Shown here piece after piece: positions 51,757 to 60,837 of a stretch of 64,000 nt of DNA. The translations under genes and the position numbers were made by a program. The notes beneath the pieces were generated by a model, which saw only the letters and a list, made by a program, of their open reading frames with translations, searched no databases and was not told where the DNA came from. Position 1 is the stretch's first letter, and every line of letters begins with the position of its first letter. The DNA comes from an uncultured Bacteroides sp. GTDB lineage: Bacteria; Bacteroidota; Bacteroidia; Bacteroidales; Bacteroidaceae. The stretch covers positions 62,001 through 126,000 of the forward strand of contig USAN01000006.1 of assembly GCA_900552645.1 (NCBI GenBank), read 5' to 3'.

Positions 51757-52932
51757 TTATTTTATAAGCTTCTTATTCTTATCTATCATCTTCTTGATTG
51801 ACTCGACTGAAGTCTGACTTCTAAGTCCATCTTCAGGAGTATTCATGCAGTAATCCACCAACTTGTCGATTGTAGAAGTTGCTACATGCATTCTTGTATC
51901 CGAAGAAGCGTAGTAAATATATACTTTTCCGTCATCATCTGCAATCCATCCATTAGAAAAGAGCACATTAGATACATCTCCTATTCTTTCTTCTCCTTCG
52001 GGAGCCATAAAATATCCGGATGGTGAAGCTATAACCTTGGTAGGGTCTTCCAGAGAGGTCATGTACATATAAAGCACATAGCGCAGTCCGGCAGCGCACC
52101 CTCTTACGCCATGAGCCAAATGAAGCCATCCCTTGGAAGTTTTTATAGGATGAGGACCTTCCCCATTCTTTACCTCCTTGATGGTATGATAGTAGCGTGA
52201 ATCTATTATTTTTTCTTCCTTCACCTCGGCATTAGTAATATCATCTACCAAAGCCCATCCTATACCTCCCCCACTTCCGGCATCGATGAAACCATCTTGA
52301 GGACGTGTATATAATGCATACTTTCCAGCTACAAACTCTGGATGAAGAACCACGTTACGTTGCTGACTCTTAGTTTTCAAATCGGGAAGTCGTTCCCAAT
52401 TAATTAAATCTTTAGTACGTGCTATAGCAGCAGTAGCCCTAGCTGATGATAAATCGCCTACAGGTGCATTATCATCGTGTCTCTCGGCACAAAAAATTCC
52501 ATATATCCATCCATCTTCATGAGCCGTAAGACGCATATCGTATATATTTGTAGCTGGTATAATATCTTCAGGCATAGTTACAGGATAATCCCAAAAACGG
52601 AAATTGTCAATTCCATTAGAACTCTCGGCTACCGCAAAGAAGGACTTTCTATCTGCTCCTTCTACTCTTACCAATAGTACGTATTTGCCATTAAACTTCA
52701 TAGCACCCGAATTCATAGCTGCATTTATACTTATTCTCTCCATAAGATACGGATTGGTCTTTTCGTCAAGATCATATCTCCATATTATAGGGGTATGCGC
52801 AGCAGTAACGATAGGATATTTATAACGCATATATATACCCTTCCCATTTTCTATTGGCTCGTTGTCTCTGGATATAAGTTCTTCGTAATCTTCGAACAAT
52901 CTCATTAATTTTTCTTTATAATCTTTCATCAT
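51757..52932 (-). CDS. GH130 mannosylglucose phosphorylase
   Basis: This cytoplasmic enzyme splits beta-1,4-mannosyl-glucose with phosphate into mannose-1-phosphate and glucose. The 391-aa five-bladed propeller shows GIYMRYKYPIVTAAHTPIIWRYDLD, MNSGAMKFNGKYVLLVRVEGADRKSFFAVAESSNGIDNF, the acid region with NIYDMRLTAHEDGWIYGIFCAER, LHPEFVAGKYALYTRPQDGF and DTRMHVATSTIDKLVDY. The length and SNGIDNF motif fit the GH130_1 group (4-O-beta-D-mannosyl-D-glucose phosphorylase). The neighbouring 2-epimerase makes exactly this substrate from mannobiose, as in the B. fragilis pathway. GH130_2 mannan phosphorylases are an alternative, but less likely. Confidence 0.9.
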   Translation of the reverse strand: MMKDYKEKLMRLFEDYEELISRDNEPIENGKGIYMRYKYPIVTAAHTPIIWRYDLDEKTNPYLMERISINAAMNSGAMKFNGKYVLLVRVEGADRKSFFAVAESSNGIDNFRFWDYPVTMPEDIIPATNIYDMRLTAHEDGWIYGIFCAERHDDNAPVGDLSSARATAAIARTKDLINWERLPDLKTKSQQRNVVLHPEFVAGKYALYTRPQDGFIDAGSGGGIGWALVDDITNAEVKEEKIIDSRYYHTIKEVKNGEGPHPIKTSKGWLHLAHGVRGCAAGLRYVLYMYMTSLEDPTKVIASPSGYFMAPEGEERIGDVSNVLFSNGWIADDDGKVYIYYASSDTRMHVATSTIDKLVDYCMNTPEDGLRSQTSVESIKKMIDKNKKLIK

Positions 52933-52951
52933 ATAATCTTTAAATCTAATC

Positions 52952-54073
52952 CTATTTATAAATTTCTCCTTTTACATCTTTCAAGAATAGAGTTTTATCA
53001 TCATTGTAAAACTCTACAAAATCGTTTGCCGATTTATGTCCAGGATAAGGCCCATAAAAATGATTATCTTTCTCACGGGCATTTCTCCACAATAGTAAGT
53101 ATGATATGGGGTATTTGTTAGCAATAGGCATAAGCACCTTTGTAAACCATGTAGAATCAGGTATAGTTTCATATCCAGTTTCGGTTAGTGCAATAGGCTT
53201 ATCATGACTTCTTCCGGCATTTTGAAGAATATCTAGCGATTTATCCAACTGATTTTTATAATCAGCTTCCTTAAACTGATATATATCGACTCCAAGAAGA
53301 TCAATTATATCGTCGCCCGGATATCTGTCAAAATACTCTTTATCACTTTCATATCCACCTCCGGGACTATATGCCAGCAAAACATTATCTACTCCTTTTT
53401 CCTTCAATATTGAAGCTGTCATTCTCCATAATTCTTTATACTGTTGCACAGTACAAAGATTCTGTCCCCACCAAAACCAACTTCCGGTATGTTCATGCCA
53501 CGGGCGGAAAATAACAGGAATTTTCTTTCCATTATCTGTCTTAAGAGAATTAATGAACGAAGTAAGACGATCCATCCAAATAAGGAACTTTTCGTGCTGG
53601 CTTCCTTCCGGAAGTATTGAAGCAACAACTGTCGAATCGCTAACATCCCATGAATCCTTTCCCGTAAGAGGATTATCAAGATGCCAGCTTAATGATATTA
53701 TTCCTCCACGTTCATATTGATTCACTATCTCTTTCCTTATTTTCGAGAATAGAACATTATCAAGACTCTTTGAAGCTCCATGCTCAACATGTCCCAAGTC
53801 AAAGCTAATTACGGCGGGATAATCACCACATACACTCTTTATATCAGATCTTCCCTCTTCATTTTCCCATCCAATTCCATATATTGTATCATCGTGATGA
53901 CCTATCATATATCCCTTCTGAGGAACTTCCTTCAAGAATGATAATAGTTTTTCTGTCTCCGAGCTCCTTTTCTCATATAACGAAAAAATGTTTCGTTGAG
54001 CAGCATAAGAACATGTCATCATTATTAATGTTAATGAAAACAGTGTTATAAATTTATTTCTTGCGTTTCTCAT
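52952..54073 (-). CDS. GH26 endo/exo-beta-mannanase 1
   Basis: This 373-aa exported enzyme (hydrophobic signal to about residue 25, ending SYAAQ; a lipoprotein site at the MMTC cysteine is a weaker option) cleaves beta-1,4-mannan. The GH26 barrel shows GHHDDTIYGIGWENEEGRSD near residue 58, ISLSWHLDNP, the acid/base Glu194 in RPWHEHTGSWFWWG and the nucleophile Glu298 in ALTETGYE. It most resembles the B. fragilis ManA type that releases mannobiose. It lies 19 bp before GH130 and probably works in the periplasm. Confidence 0.93.
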   Translation of the reverse strand: MRNARNKFITLFSLTLIMMTCSYAAQRNIFSLYEKRSSETEKLLSFLKEVPQKGYMIGHHDDTIYGIGWENEEGRSDIKSVCGDYPAVISFDLGHVEHGASKSLDNVLFSKIRKEIVNQYERGGIISLSWHLDNPLTGKDSWDVSDSTVVASILPEGSQHEKFLIWMDRLTSFINSLKTDNGKKIPVIFRPWHEHTGSWFWWGQNLCTVQQYKELWRMTASILKEKGVDNVLLAYSPGGGYESDKEYFDRYPGDDIIDLLGVDIYQFKEADYKNQLDKSLDILQNAGRSHDKPIALTETGYETIPDSTWFTKVLMPIANKYPISYLLLWRNAREKDNHFYGPYPGHKSANDFVEFYNDDKTLFLKDVKGEIYK

Positions 54074-54106
54074 TTTATAAAGTATCAGCTTATTATATTA
54101 ATATTA

Positions 54107-54114
54107 CAAAAGTA
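54107..54114 (-). promoter_or_regulatory. Candidate internal -7 element before GH26-1
   Basis: On the minus strand this reads TACTTTTG, fitting TAnnTTTG, 33 bp before the GH26-1 ATG in a 154-bp gap. No -33 was found at normal spacing. It could start a separate GH26-GH130-symporter-epimerase transcript. Confidence 0.4.
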
Positions 54115-54227
54115 TAGTGTATTTGATTCTATCTATAATACAATTTTATCCAAATAGTATACAAATAAATATGTCCGATAATCTTTGTTCAGAAAATAGT
54201 CATATCTACTTTCTACGGAATATAAAT

Positions 54228-55667
54228 TCAGAATTTTCCTTTAACATCTTCACGTGTCAAAACAAAATCTTGCTGCATAGCATCTTTCCAGAAACTATCA
54301 TAGCACATAATATTCGTAGACGATTTTCCTTCATTGAAATCATAATCATACCACGGCATGAAATATAACCATCTACTTCCCCTATTCCATTGAGAGGAGA
54401 TTGAAGCCATCTCGGAAGTAACCTTTCCATTCTCTATATAATTACCACACTCGGATAATGCTACCATCTTATTTGAATATTTAAGACTAATAGTATTATA
54501 TTCGTATATATTTTTATCAATTCCAAAACCATATATGTCGCGACCAACTATATCAACATAATTATCCCCGGGATAGAAAGCTTCATCGCCCGAATTCTGA
54601 GTTGTCCAAATCCATATCAGATTATGAATCCCTTTAAGTTGGAAATAATCAAACATAGCCTTCCATATTTTTACATATATTTCGCCACCATCGGCTCCCC
54701 ACCAAAACCATGCCTTTCCATTTGTATATGTATATATGTTGCCGGCTCCTTCATGAAATGGCCTCCATAATGCTACATATCCAGCCTCTTGCATTTTGCT
54801 CAACACATCACATACTTTATCCATCTGACTATAAAAGAATTTATTTTCCCAACTTCCTTCTACAAAAATATTTGCTGCACGAAATGTTGTTTTTTCTGGA
54901 GTACAAGTGTAACTATTTAGGTCTGTAAGTGTATTTCCGGATGCAGGTACGTTAAAATGCCACATTAATGATATTATACCTCCTTTATCAGCCCAATCCT
55001 TTATAGGTGTAAGATCGGAGTAGTTTATCCAGTTTGCAGGAGACCATGCTATATGAATAAAATCATAGCAATTTATAGCTGGATACTTACCTGTAATCTT
55101 ATTTACATATTCAGCTTCTTTATTATTCCAGTTCACACTTGCCATAGTAGATGAGAAACTCTTACTTCCATATATAGAAACCATATATTTGAAAAGTTGC
55201 TGAGTTTTTATTACAGAATTCTTGTCACAAAGAGTGGAAGTAATTGCAGGAGCATCAACAGTTGTGAATGACAATGAAATGTTATCATTATATATTCCAT
55301 TAGCTCCTTTAATTATGCCTTTAGGTATTATTAGCCTATACAATTTACTATGTATCAATCCTGATGCATAGATCGTTAGATTTCTATATTTTCCTTCCGA
55401 TTCTATAACATTTGCCTTCAAGACAGATGCATCACTTAATGTTATACTAGATAAATTTGTAGAAGAAAAACTTATATTCTGGTCGAATGTAAGTTTAATT
55501 GTAATAGTTCCAGCCGGCACGTTGGTTGCACCTTCTTGTGGATAGAAAGATATAGGTTCAGGACCTTTATCTATAACATCCTCACCATTTCCATTCGTAT
55601 CACCTTTACCTGAACAAGATAAAATAAAAAAGATAAAACTCAGTAAGCTTAGAATATTTAATTTCAT
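54228..55667 (-). CDS. GH26 beta-mannanase 2, lipoprotein with Ig-like N-domain
   Basis: This 479-aa protein starts with a lipoprotein signal (FFILSC, cysteine 18), a glycine/acidic linker, then a Big_5-type Ig-like domain (about 35-135, ISFYPQEGATNVPAGTITIKLTFDQNI) and a GH26 barrel (about 150-470). Acid/base is Glu306 in WRPFHEGAGN, nucleophile Glu406 in ALSECGNY; WFWWGADGG and IISLMWHFNVP are also family blocks. The lipid anchor suggests a surface endo-mannanase that cuts polymer for the SusC/D complex. It lies in the PUL between the TIG lipoprotein and GH26-1, with gaps above 150 bp on both sides. Confidence 0.9.
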   Translation of the reverse strand: MKLNILSLLSFIFFILSCSGKGDTNGNGEDVIDKGPEPISFYPQEGATNVPAGTITIKLTFDQNISFSSTNLSSITLSDASVLKANVIESEGKYRNLTIYASGLIHSKLYRLIIPKGIIKGANGIYNDNISLSFTTVDAPAITSTLCDKNSVIKTQQLFKYMVSIYGSKSFSSTMASVNWNNKEAEYVNKITGKYPAINCYDFIHIAWSPANWINYSDLTPIKDWADKGGIISLMWHFNVPASGNTLTDLNSYTCTPEKTTFRAANIFVEGSWENKFFYSQMDKVCDVLSKMQEAGYVALWRPFHEGAGNIYTYTNGKAWFWWGADGGEIYVKIWKAMFDYFQLKGIHNLIWIWTTQNSGDEAFYPGDNYVDIVGRDIYGFGIDKNIYEYNTISLKYSNKMVALSECGNYIENGKVTSEMASISSQWNRGSRWLYFMPWYDYDFNEGKSSTNIMCYDSFWKDAMQQDFVLTREDVKGKF

Positions 55668-55780
55668 AGTTTATATAGTTTGATTACAGAGACAAAAAAA
55701 ATGATTTTATAATGTCATTACAAATACTATATTATCTAACACCGGTACATCATTTATAAGAATACAATGCACTATAGTAA

Positions 55781-55820
55781 AAGAGAAAGAGACTATAATC
55801 ATTAATAGTCTCCTTCTCTT
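55781..55820 (-). terminator. Hairpin after the SusC-D-SGBP part of the mannan PUL
   Basis: Arms 55781-55796 and 55805-55820 (AAGAGAA.GAGACTAT and complement, one mismatch) form a 16-bp stem with an 8-nt loop; the minus-strand continuation is TTTTAC. It lies 14 bp past the stop of the TIG lipoprotein gene and may lower expression of the downstream enzymes. Confidence 0.65.
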
Positions 55821-55833
55821 ATTAATAATATAT

Positions 55834-57759
55834 TTATTCAACTATGAAAACGATCTTAGTTACCGTATAATTACATCCGGTAAGAACAAGTCCACCTTGA
55901 TTCTTCAATGCATCCAAATCTTCGGCAGTAATCTTATGAATATAATATGTAGCTCCAGCAACAAGATCTATTTGATCGGCCGGGAAACTTGGAAGTTTAG
56001 CCCACGATCCGTTGGCTACGCGAAGTTGCCAGTAAGATTGTGCAGGATCTTCAGTAAGATATATCTTCATTCTTGTATTTACAGGAACCGATGCCCAGTT
56101 ATATCCTCCCCATGACAGAGCAGAGAAACCGCCCCAACCTCCTACATTGAAGCTTCCTTCCCAAATAGTTTTTTCGGGAGATACTATATTTATATTATAA
56201 GTTATAGTACCATTTGAAGACGTCAACACTAAAGGATAAACACCCTCTTGTTTTGATGGAATATTAAGAGTAAGTTTTTTCTCAGCCTTATTATTTATAT
56301 ATTCAATGGCCTTACCATCAAGAGTAACTCCTGTCAACAATGATCCATTTATAATTTCTAAATCTATTATAGAACCTTGAATTATTTTTGCAGGAATAGA
56401 TGGAAGATATGCACACGCAGGCTTATCGATTGTCAGTTTTGGTCCTTCAACCATCTCACCATTTTTCATTTGGAATGCAACAATACCAGTTTCGGCAGTA
56501 GTTGGCACCTTCACTTTTATTAGAGTTGTACTTACAGGAGTAACATCTACTGTCACATCACCGCTGAATATCAGTTTATCTACAACATCTAGATTAATTC
56601 CAACAATAGAAAGTTCATCACCAGCAGGAACCGGAGTGGGTGAATATACAATCTTATTCGGTTTAGCTGTTTCAATAGATACCTTGGCGGTCTTACCACT
56701 ACCGGTATTTAAAATCAAATCTCCAGATTTTGCCATTGATGGCATTTCTATCTGTAGGCTTGAAGCACTTTGTGATGATGGATTTATAGCCTCTTCTACA
56801 CCAGGGAATGTAATAGAAGTTACAACATCCATATTATTTCCTTTTATGATTATTATACTTCCACTCTTAAGTTCCTTGGCAGGAGTTGCTAAAAGATTCT
56901 CGGGAATTGCCATATTTAATTTAGCTATAGGTACTTTAACGCCAGAAGCGGGTATGGCTGTTATCTCTCCATCAGTAGCATTGGCAGGAATAGTAAAAGA
57001 TAGTTTATTACCATCTATAGTAAACTTAACTACATCATCATTAGGCATCATTATTTTCTTAACAAGGTCTAAATCAGATCCATTTATATTAATCTTGGTT
57101 CCAGGTTTTGCATTTTTCAAATCAAGAGGTGCCTCTACTGAAGGTAAAGTTATCTTAAGTTCGGAATTTGAATATATCCAGTTTGGAATTTCTTTACCAT
57201 CAGAAATAATAATTTTCCCGGTCTGAGCCTCAGCTGGCACTACCAGTTTAATTTCATTACGATTTTGACTTATAAAATCGGACACGATAACATTATCAGT
57301 GAATATAACCTCCTTTATAAGATTAAGATATTCTCCTTTTACAGTCAACACAGCACCTGCCTTTATTACAGATGGAGAGAAACTTTCAAGATCTATAGGT
57401 TCCGAATAGGTAAGTTTAGTCTTAGTAGTTATTTCACCTTTTGGAGTATTAAGAACTACAAAACCAACTTGTGCTGTTTGTGGAACTGCTACCCGAATCT
57501 CTTCTGCACTAACGACCTCAATATCCGTTATTTCTTCACATCCAGGAATAATTACTCCTGTAACCTTATCCATGCCACTTCCTAAAAATCTAAGTACACC
57601 ACCTCTAGCTACCGGTGTGGGTCCAAATACATTTAAAGCAACTCCACCTTTATATTGATCCGTACTTAGATCATCGCCATTATTACATGCTGTAAAGGAA
57701 GTTACAACCAGCATAAGCAGGCAAAACATCCATACAGCCGATAATTTATATGTTTTCAT
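55834..57759 (-). CDS. IPT/TIG-repeat surface glycan-binding lipoprotein
   Basis: This 641-aa lipoprotein (signal ending TSFTAC, cysteine about 25, then acidic NNGDD, a surface-export type start) consists of six tandem IPT/TIG-like Ig repeats of roughly 80 residues. Each starts like FSPSVIKAGAVLTVKGEYLNLIKEVIF. A C-terminal domain follows (from about 535, WEGSFNVGGWGGFSALSWGG, ending TVTKIVFIVE) that is rich in aromatic residues and probably binds mannan. The repeats act as an arm. It follows the other SGBP by 21 bp and ends before a strong hairpin. It has no enzyme motif. Confidence 0.8.
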   Translation of the reverse strand: MKTYKLSAVWMFCLLMLVVTSFTACNNGDDLSTDQYKGGVALNVFGPTPVARGGVLRFLGSGMDKVTGVIIPGCEEITDIEVVSAEEIRVAVPQTAQVGFVVLNTPKGEITTKTKLTYSEPIDLESFSPSVIKAGAVLTVKGEYLNLIKEVIFTDNVIVSDFISQNRNEIKLVVPAEAQTGKIIISDGKEIPNWIYSNSELKITLPSVEAPLDLKNAKPGTKININGSDLDLVKKIMMPNDDVVKFTIDGNKLSFTIPANATDGEITAIPASGVKVPIAKLNMAIPENLLATPAKELKSGSIIIIKGNNMDVVTSITFPGVEEAINPSSQSASSLQIEMPSMAKSGDLILNTGSGKTAKVSIETAKPNKIVYSPTPVPAGDELSIVGINLDVVDKLIFSGDVTVDVTPVSTTLIKVKVPTTAETGIVAFQMKNGEMVEGPKLTIDKPACAYLPSIPAKIIQGSIIDLEIINGSLLTGVTLDGKAIEYINNKAEKKLTLNIPSKQEGVYPLVLTSSNGTITYNINIVSPEKTIWEGSFNVGGWGGFSALSWGGYNWASVPVNTRMKIYLTEDPAQSYWQLRVANGSWAKLPSFPADQIDLVAGATYYIHKITAEDLDALKNQGGLVLTGCNYTVTKIVFIVE

Positions 57760-57780
57760 ATTTGTTTCGTATTTTAATGA

Positions 57781-59079
57781 TTATTCAATAGGTACAACAC
57801 GGATATTATCAATGCAGATAACCGGATTACAATTTTCGCCGGCTACGCCTCCATTCCATACAAAGAAAGTCAGCCCTTTTAAGTTTTCCTTAGAGAATGC
57901 TGCTGCACTAGCTCCACCTTCATGTGTTTTGTTGAAATCTGACAGTTTAAATGAAACTGTAGTCCACTTACCCTCTGTATCATAAGAACCTGTAGATTTC
58001 CATGGCAGCCATAAGCCACGAGGCAAAGTAGAGGAACTATAGTAACCATTACCAGCTGTAGCCATAGTAACATCTGCATTTGATGTGAACATCATCTGCA
58101 ATGCTGCCGATTTCCATGCATTAGAAGAAGGTATCATAACCTCAAATTTCATTTGTAGTCCTTCAACTCCATATTTAGTTATCATCTCATCAAATGCAGT
58201 CAACGACGATAGTTCAGGAGAACCATTAGCTACATCTGGCCAATAATTAAAACAGAATTGATCTTCGGCCCATGTACCACCTATTTCACCTACTATTTCT
58301 GCGCCTCCAAAATATAGGTAACCACCATCAAGACTATTATTATCATTCTTTACAATACCTTTACGCCATCCGTTAGCAATTGCAATGCCACCATGAGATC
58401 CATCCCAGTCAAACAATATATTTCGTTTGTCATTATATCTAAATTTAGAACGTCCGTTACCATATATTGATTTAACGTTTATATAACCTTCAGGAGCATC
58501 TTGTGGCAATATAAAACTAACAGCCGTCTTTGTTACTTTTGTTATGTTAGTAACAGCTACGTTTCCTGCCATGCTTATAGTTAGTGGTACATTAGGATCA
58601 TCAATAAAATAATCTCCATACAAAGTCACTTCAGATCCAGGTTTTGCAAATTCGCACGACATTGAATTTACCTGAGGTCCAGGTACAAGTACCTTAAAAT
58701 CATATGATATAGTATCGTTACTACTGGTTACCATATATATTTTGTCGGTTACTTTGGAAGGAATATTTCCTGGCACATTTACCAATATGGTATTGTCGGT
58801 CATATAGCTAGTATTCAATATAGCCTTTTGATCATTGAAGAATAATTCGCATATACTTCTTAAATTATTACCTACCAGGCAAATCATATTATCCATATAC
58901 GCTCCTGTAAGCAAAGAATCGGCAACCAAAGGGTCGGGCATACGCACATATTTAATTGTTGGAGAACCTCCTGCTATCTCATACTTATCAGGTTCATCCT
59001 CACAAGCCACCATAAGTAAGGCCGTCACTGCTACAGCAGCTGTATAGAACCATTTCATATATTTATTATTTGATTTCAT
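57781..59079 (-). CDS. Surface glycan-binding lipoprotein with TIG-like domains
   Basis: This 432-aa lipoprotein (signal ending LMVAC, cysteine about 26, then EDEPDKY, an acidic surface-export signal) has two IPT/TIG-like domains (about 50-130 and 132-215, for example MSCEFAKPGSEVTLYGDYF). From about 220 there is a C-terminal beta-sandwich, NILFDWDGSHGGIAIANGWRKG to VICIDNIRVVPIE, with many tryptophans, as in carbohydrate-binding modules. It occupies the SusE/SGBP place, 17 bp after susD, and most likely holds mannan at the cell surface. Confidence 0.8.
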   Translation of the reverse strand: MKSNNKYMKWFYTAAVAVTALLMVACEDEPDKYEIAGGSPTIKYVRMPDPLVADSLLTGAYMDNMICLVGNNLRSICELFFNDQKAILNTSYMTDNTILVNVPGNIPSKVTDKIYMVTSSNDTISYDFKVLVPGPQVNSMSCEFAKPGSEVTLYGDYFIDDPNVPLTISMAGNVAVTNITKVTKTAVSFILPQDAPEGYINVKSIYGNGRSKFRYNDKRNILFDWDGSHGGIAIANGWRKGIVKNDNNSLDGGYLYFGGAEIVGEIGGTWAEDQFCFNYWPDVANGSPELSSLTAFDEMITKYGVEGLQMKFEVMIPSSNAWKSAALQMMFTSNADVTMATAGNGYYSSSTLPRGLWLPWKSTGSYDTEGKWTTVSFKLSDFNKTHEGGASAAAFSKENLKGLTFFVWNGGVAGENCNPVICIDNIRVVPIE

Positions 59080-59096
59080 TTTTTCATCTTTTTAAG

Positions 59097-60818
59097 TTAG
59101 TAACTGAATTCACTGCGTACATCTACATGTACAGGCTCTTTCATCAAGTTAGGGTTAAATACAACATCTTCCGTAGGGAAAGGAAGAGTAAAACTTGAAG
59201 CTGTAACATTAGGAGCCGGTGTCTGCTCATCATAAGTAACTGCAGAAGCATCCCATTTTCCTGTTTCATAATATGCCTTGTAAACATCATTCAATCCAAA
59301 ATAGACATTACGACGCTGAGACTTCAAATCGTCTATAGCACGCTGAGTATCATAGTAAGCAAGACGTACATAGTCATACCAACGATCTCCTTCACCAGCA
59401 AATTCCAAACGTCTCTCTTTCCAAATATCACTAAAAGATATGCTAGTTTTTGGCGTTGCACCTGGAATAGCACGGTTCCTTACATCATTGAATGCCTTCA
59501 ATGCCTTAGCATCAGAAGTTGAAGTAGCATTTCCTAACACCGACTCGGCATAAACAAGATAGACATCAGATAATCTTAGAATGTGTGTAGCCAGAGCACT
59601 GTACATATTTCCGGCAGAAACTCCTGTGCCAAGAATATGATCATTACCATTACCATATAGATTCTTTACATTATTAGCACCTGTAGGAGATTGCAGTTCG
59701 CCCGGACCTCCTTTACCATATACCTCTTTTTCATACATGAATTTAAGATAATCAAAGCCACCCTTATCTTGCCAGAAATATTCATATACATCGCCAGCTA
59801 GCATCATTGTAGCCTTACGACGAGTATCGGTATCGGTACGGTTTGAAGGATCGTCGGTAGACTTCACACCATATGCGTTTTGCAAATCTACAGAAGGACC
59901 ACCGTAACCTCCCCAACAGTCACCAAATTCATCAAAACCAACCATTGCCAAATCTGACTGAAGAGTATTTTGCTGAGTCCATGGATCGCGACCTGCCGAC
60001 CATCTCCACGCAAAAAGGCTCTCTTCAGACTTGTTATTCGCTAAACGAAAATTATCAGAATATTTTTCAAGTAGATGACGTCCTGAATTTTCTATTACAT
60101 CAATAGAGTATTTAGCAGCATTACTCAAATCGTCCTGGTTACGAGACCCCTTCATTCCTAATCCTGATCTTGTAAGATAAACTTTCGATAGCAATCCCTC
60201 TGCACAATAATAATCAATTCTTCCCGCAGCGCTACTTTTAGGAAGGAGTTCCATAGCTTTCTCTAAAGTCATTACTATATATTCATAAACATCGGCACAC
60301 TGAACTTTCATTTTTGAATTATAGGTACTAGCTGCAAGTTCGGATGAATTATCGTGTATAATAGGAACATCGCCAAAGTTGCGTACCAGATAAAAATATG
60401 CCATAGCTTTCCACGCCAAACATTCACCCATACACTGTTTTTTAACAGATTCAGAGGCTTTAGAACCTTTTATATAGTTATAAACCGTATTGGCATGTCC
60501 AATAACTGCCCATAAAGAATATGACATGTTTACCAGGTCCTGGTCGGTTCCATTAACAGTAAATGTAAGATAAGGACTTCCTCCCATATACATATTACCC
60601 GAGAATACCTCACCTATTTTTATAAATCCGCGCTGAAAATCATACCATGGCGAGTTATATAAATAGTTTACACCTTGAATGCACTGTTCATCGTTCTGAT
60701 AAAAGTTACCAGCATTGTAATTGTCTTCGGCCGGTCTATCAAGGAAGCTATCACAAGATACTGTTCCCATAGACAAAGCAGCTGCAAATACTATATATTT
60801 TATATTATTTATTTTCAT
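59097..60818 (-). CDS. SusD/RagB family lipoprotein of the mannan PUL
   Basis: This 573-aa lipoprotein has its signal ending LSMGTVSC (cysteine about 23) and the SFLDRPAEDNY start of the mature chain. TPR-like helices (GECLAWKAMAYFYLVRNFGDVPII is a hallmark) and the C-terminal WKERRLEFAGEGDRWYDYVRLAY block mark the family. The end is intact here (FPFPTEDVVFNPNLMKEPV), unlike the SusD at 8873. It forms the lid of the SusC channel encoded 19 bp upstream. Confidence 0.95.
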   Translation of the reverse strand: MKINNIKYIVFAAALSMGTVSCDSFLDRPAEDNYNAGNFYQNDEQCIQGVNYLYNSPWYDFQRGFIKIGEVFSGNMYMGGSPYLTFTVNGTDQDLVNMSYSLWAVIGHANTVYNYIKGSKASESVKKQCMGECLAWKAMAYFYLVRNFGDVPIIHDNSSELAASTYNSKMKVQCADVYEYIVMTLEKAMELLPKSSAAGRIDYYCAEGLLSKVYLTRSGLGMKGSRNQDDLSNAAKYSIDVIENSGRHLLEKYSDNFRLANNKSEESLFAWRWSAGRDPWTQQNTLQSDLAMVGFDEFGDCWGGYGGPSVDLQNAYGVKSTDDPSNRTDTDTRRKATMMLAGDVYEYFWQDKGGFDYLKFMYEKEVYGKGGPGELQSPTGANNVKNLYGNGNDHILGTGVSAGNMYSALATHILRLSDVYLVYAESVLGNATSTSDAKALKAFNDVRNRAIPGATPKTSISFSDIWKERRLEFAGEGDRWYDYVRLAYYDTQRAIDDLKSQRRNVYFGLNDVYKAYYETGKWDASAVTYDEQTPAPNVTASSFTLPFPTEDVVFNPNLMKEPVHVDVRSEFSY

Positions 60819-60837
60819 AATTCCAATAAGTTAAAGA

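Noticed and set aside
56636..57226. 196-codon plus-strand frame opposite the TIG repeats
   Set aside because: Its length follows from the repetitive coding pattern of the TIG gene on the other strand; it has no ribosome site and no recognisable domain.
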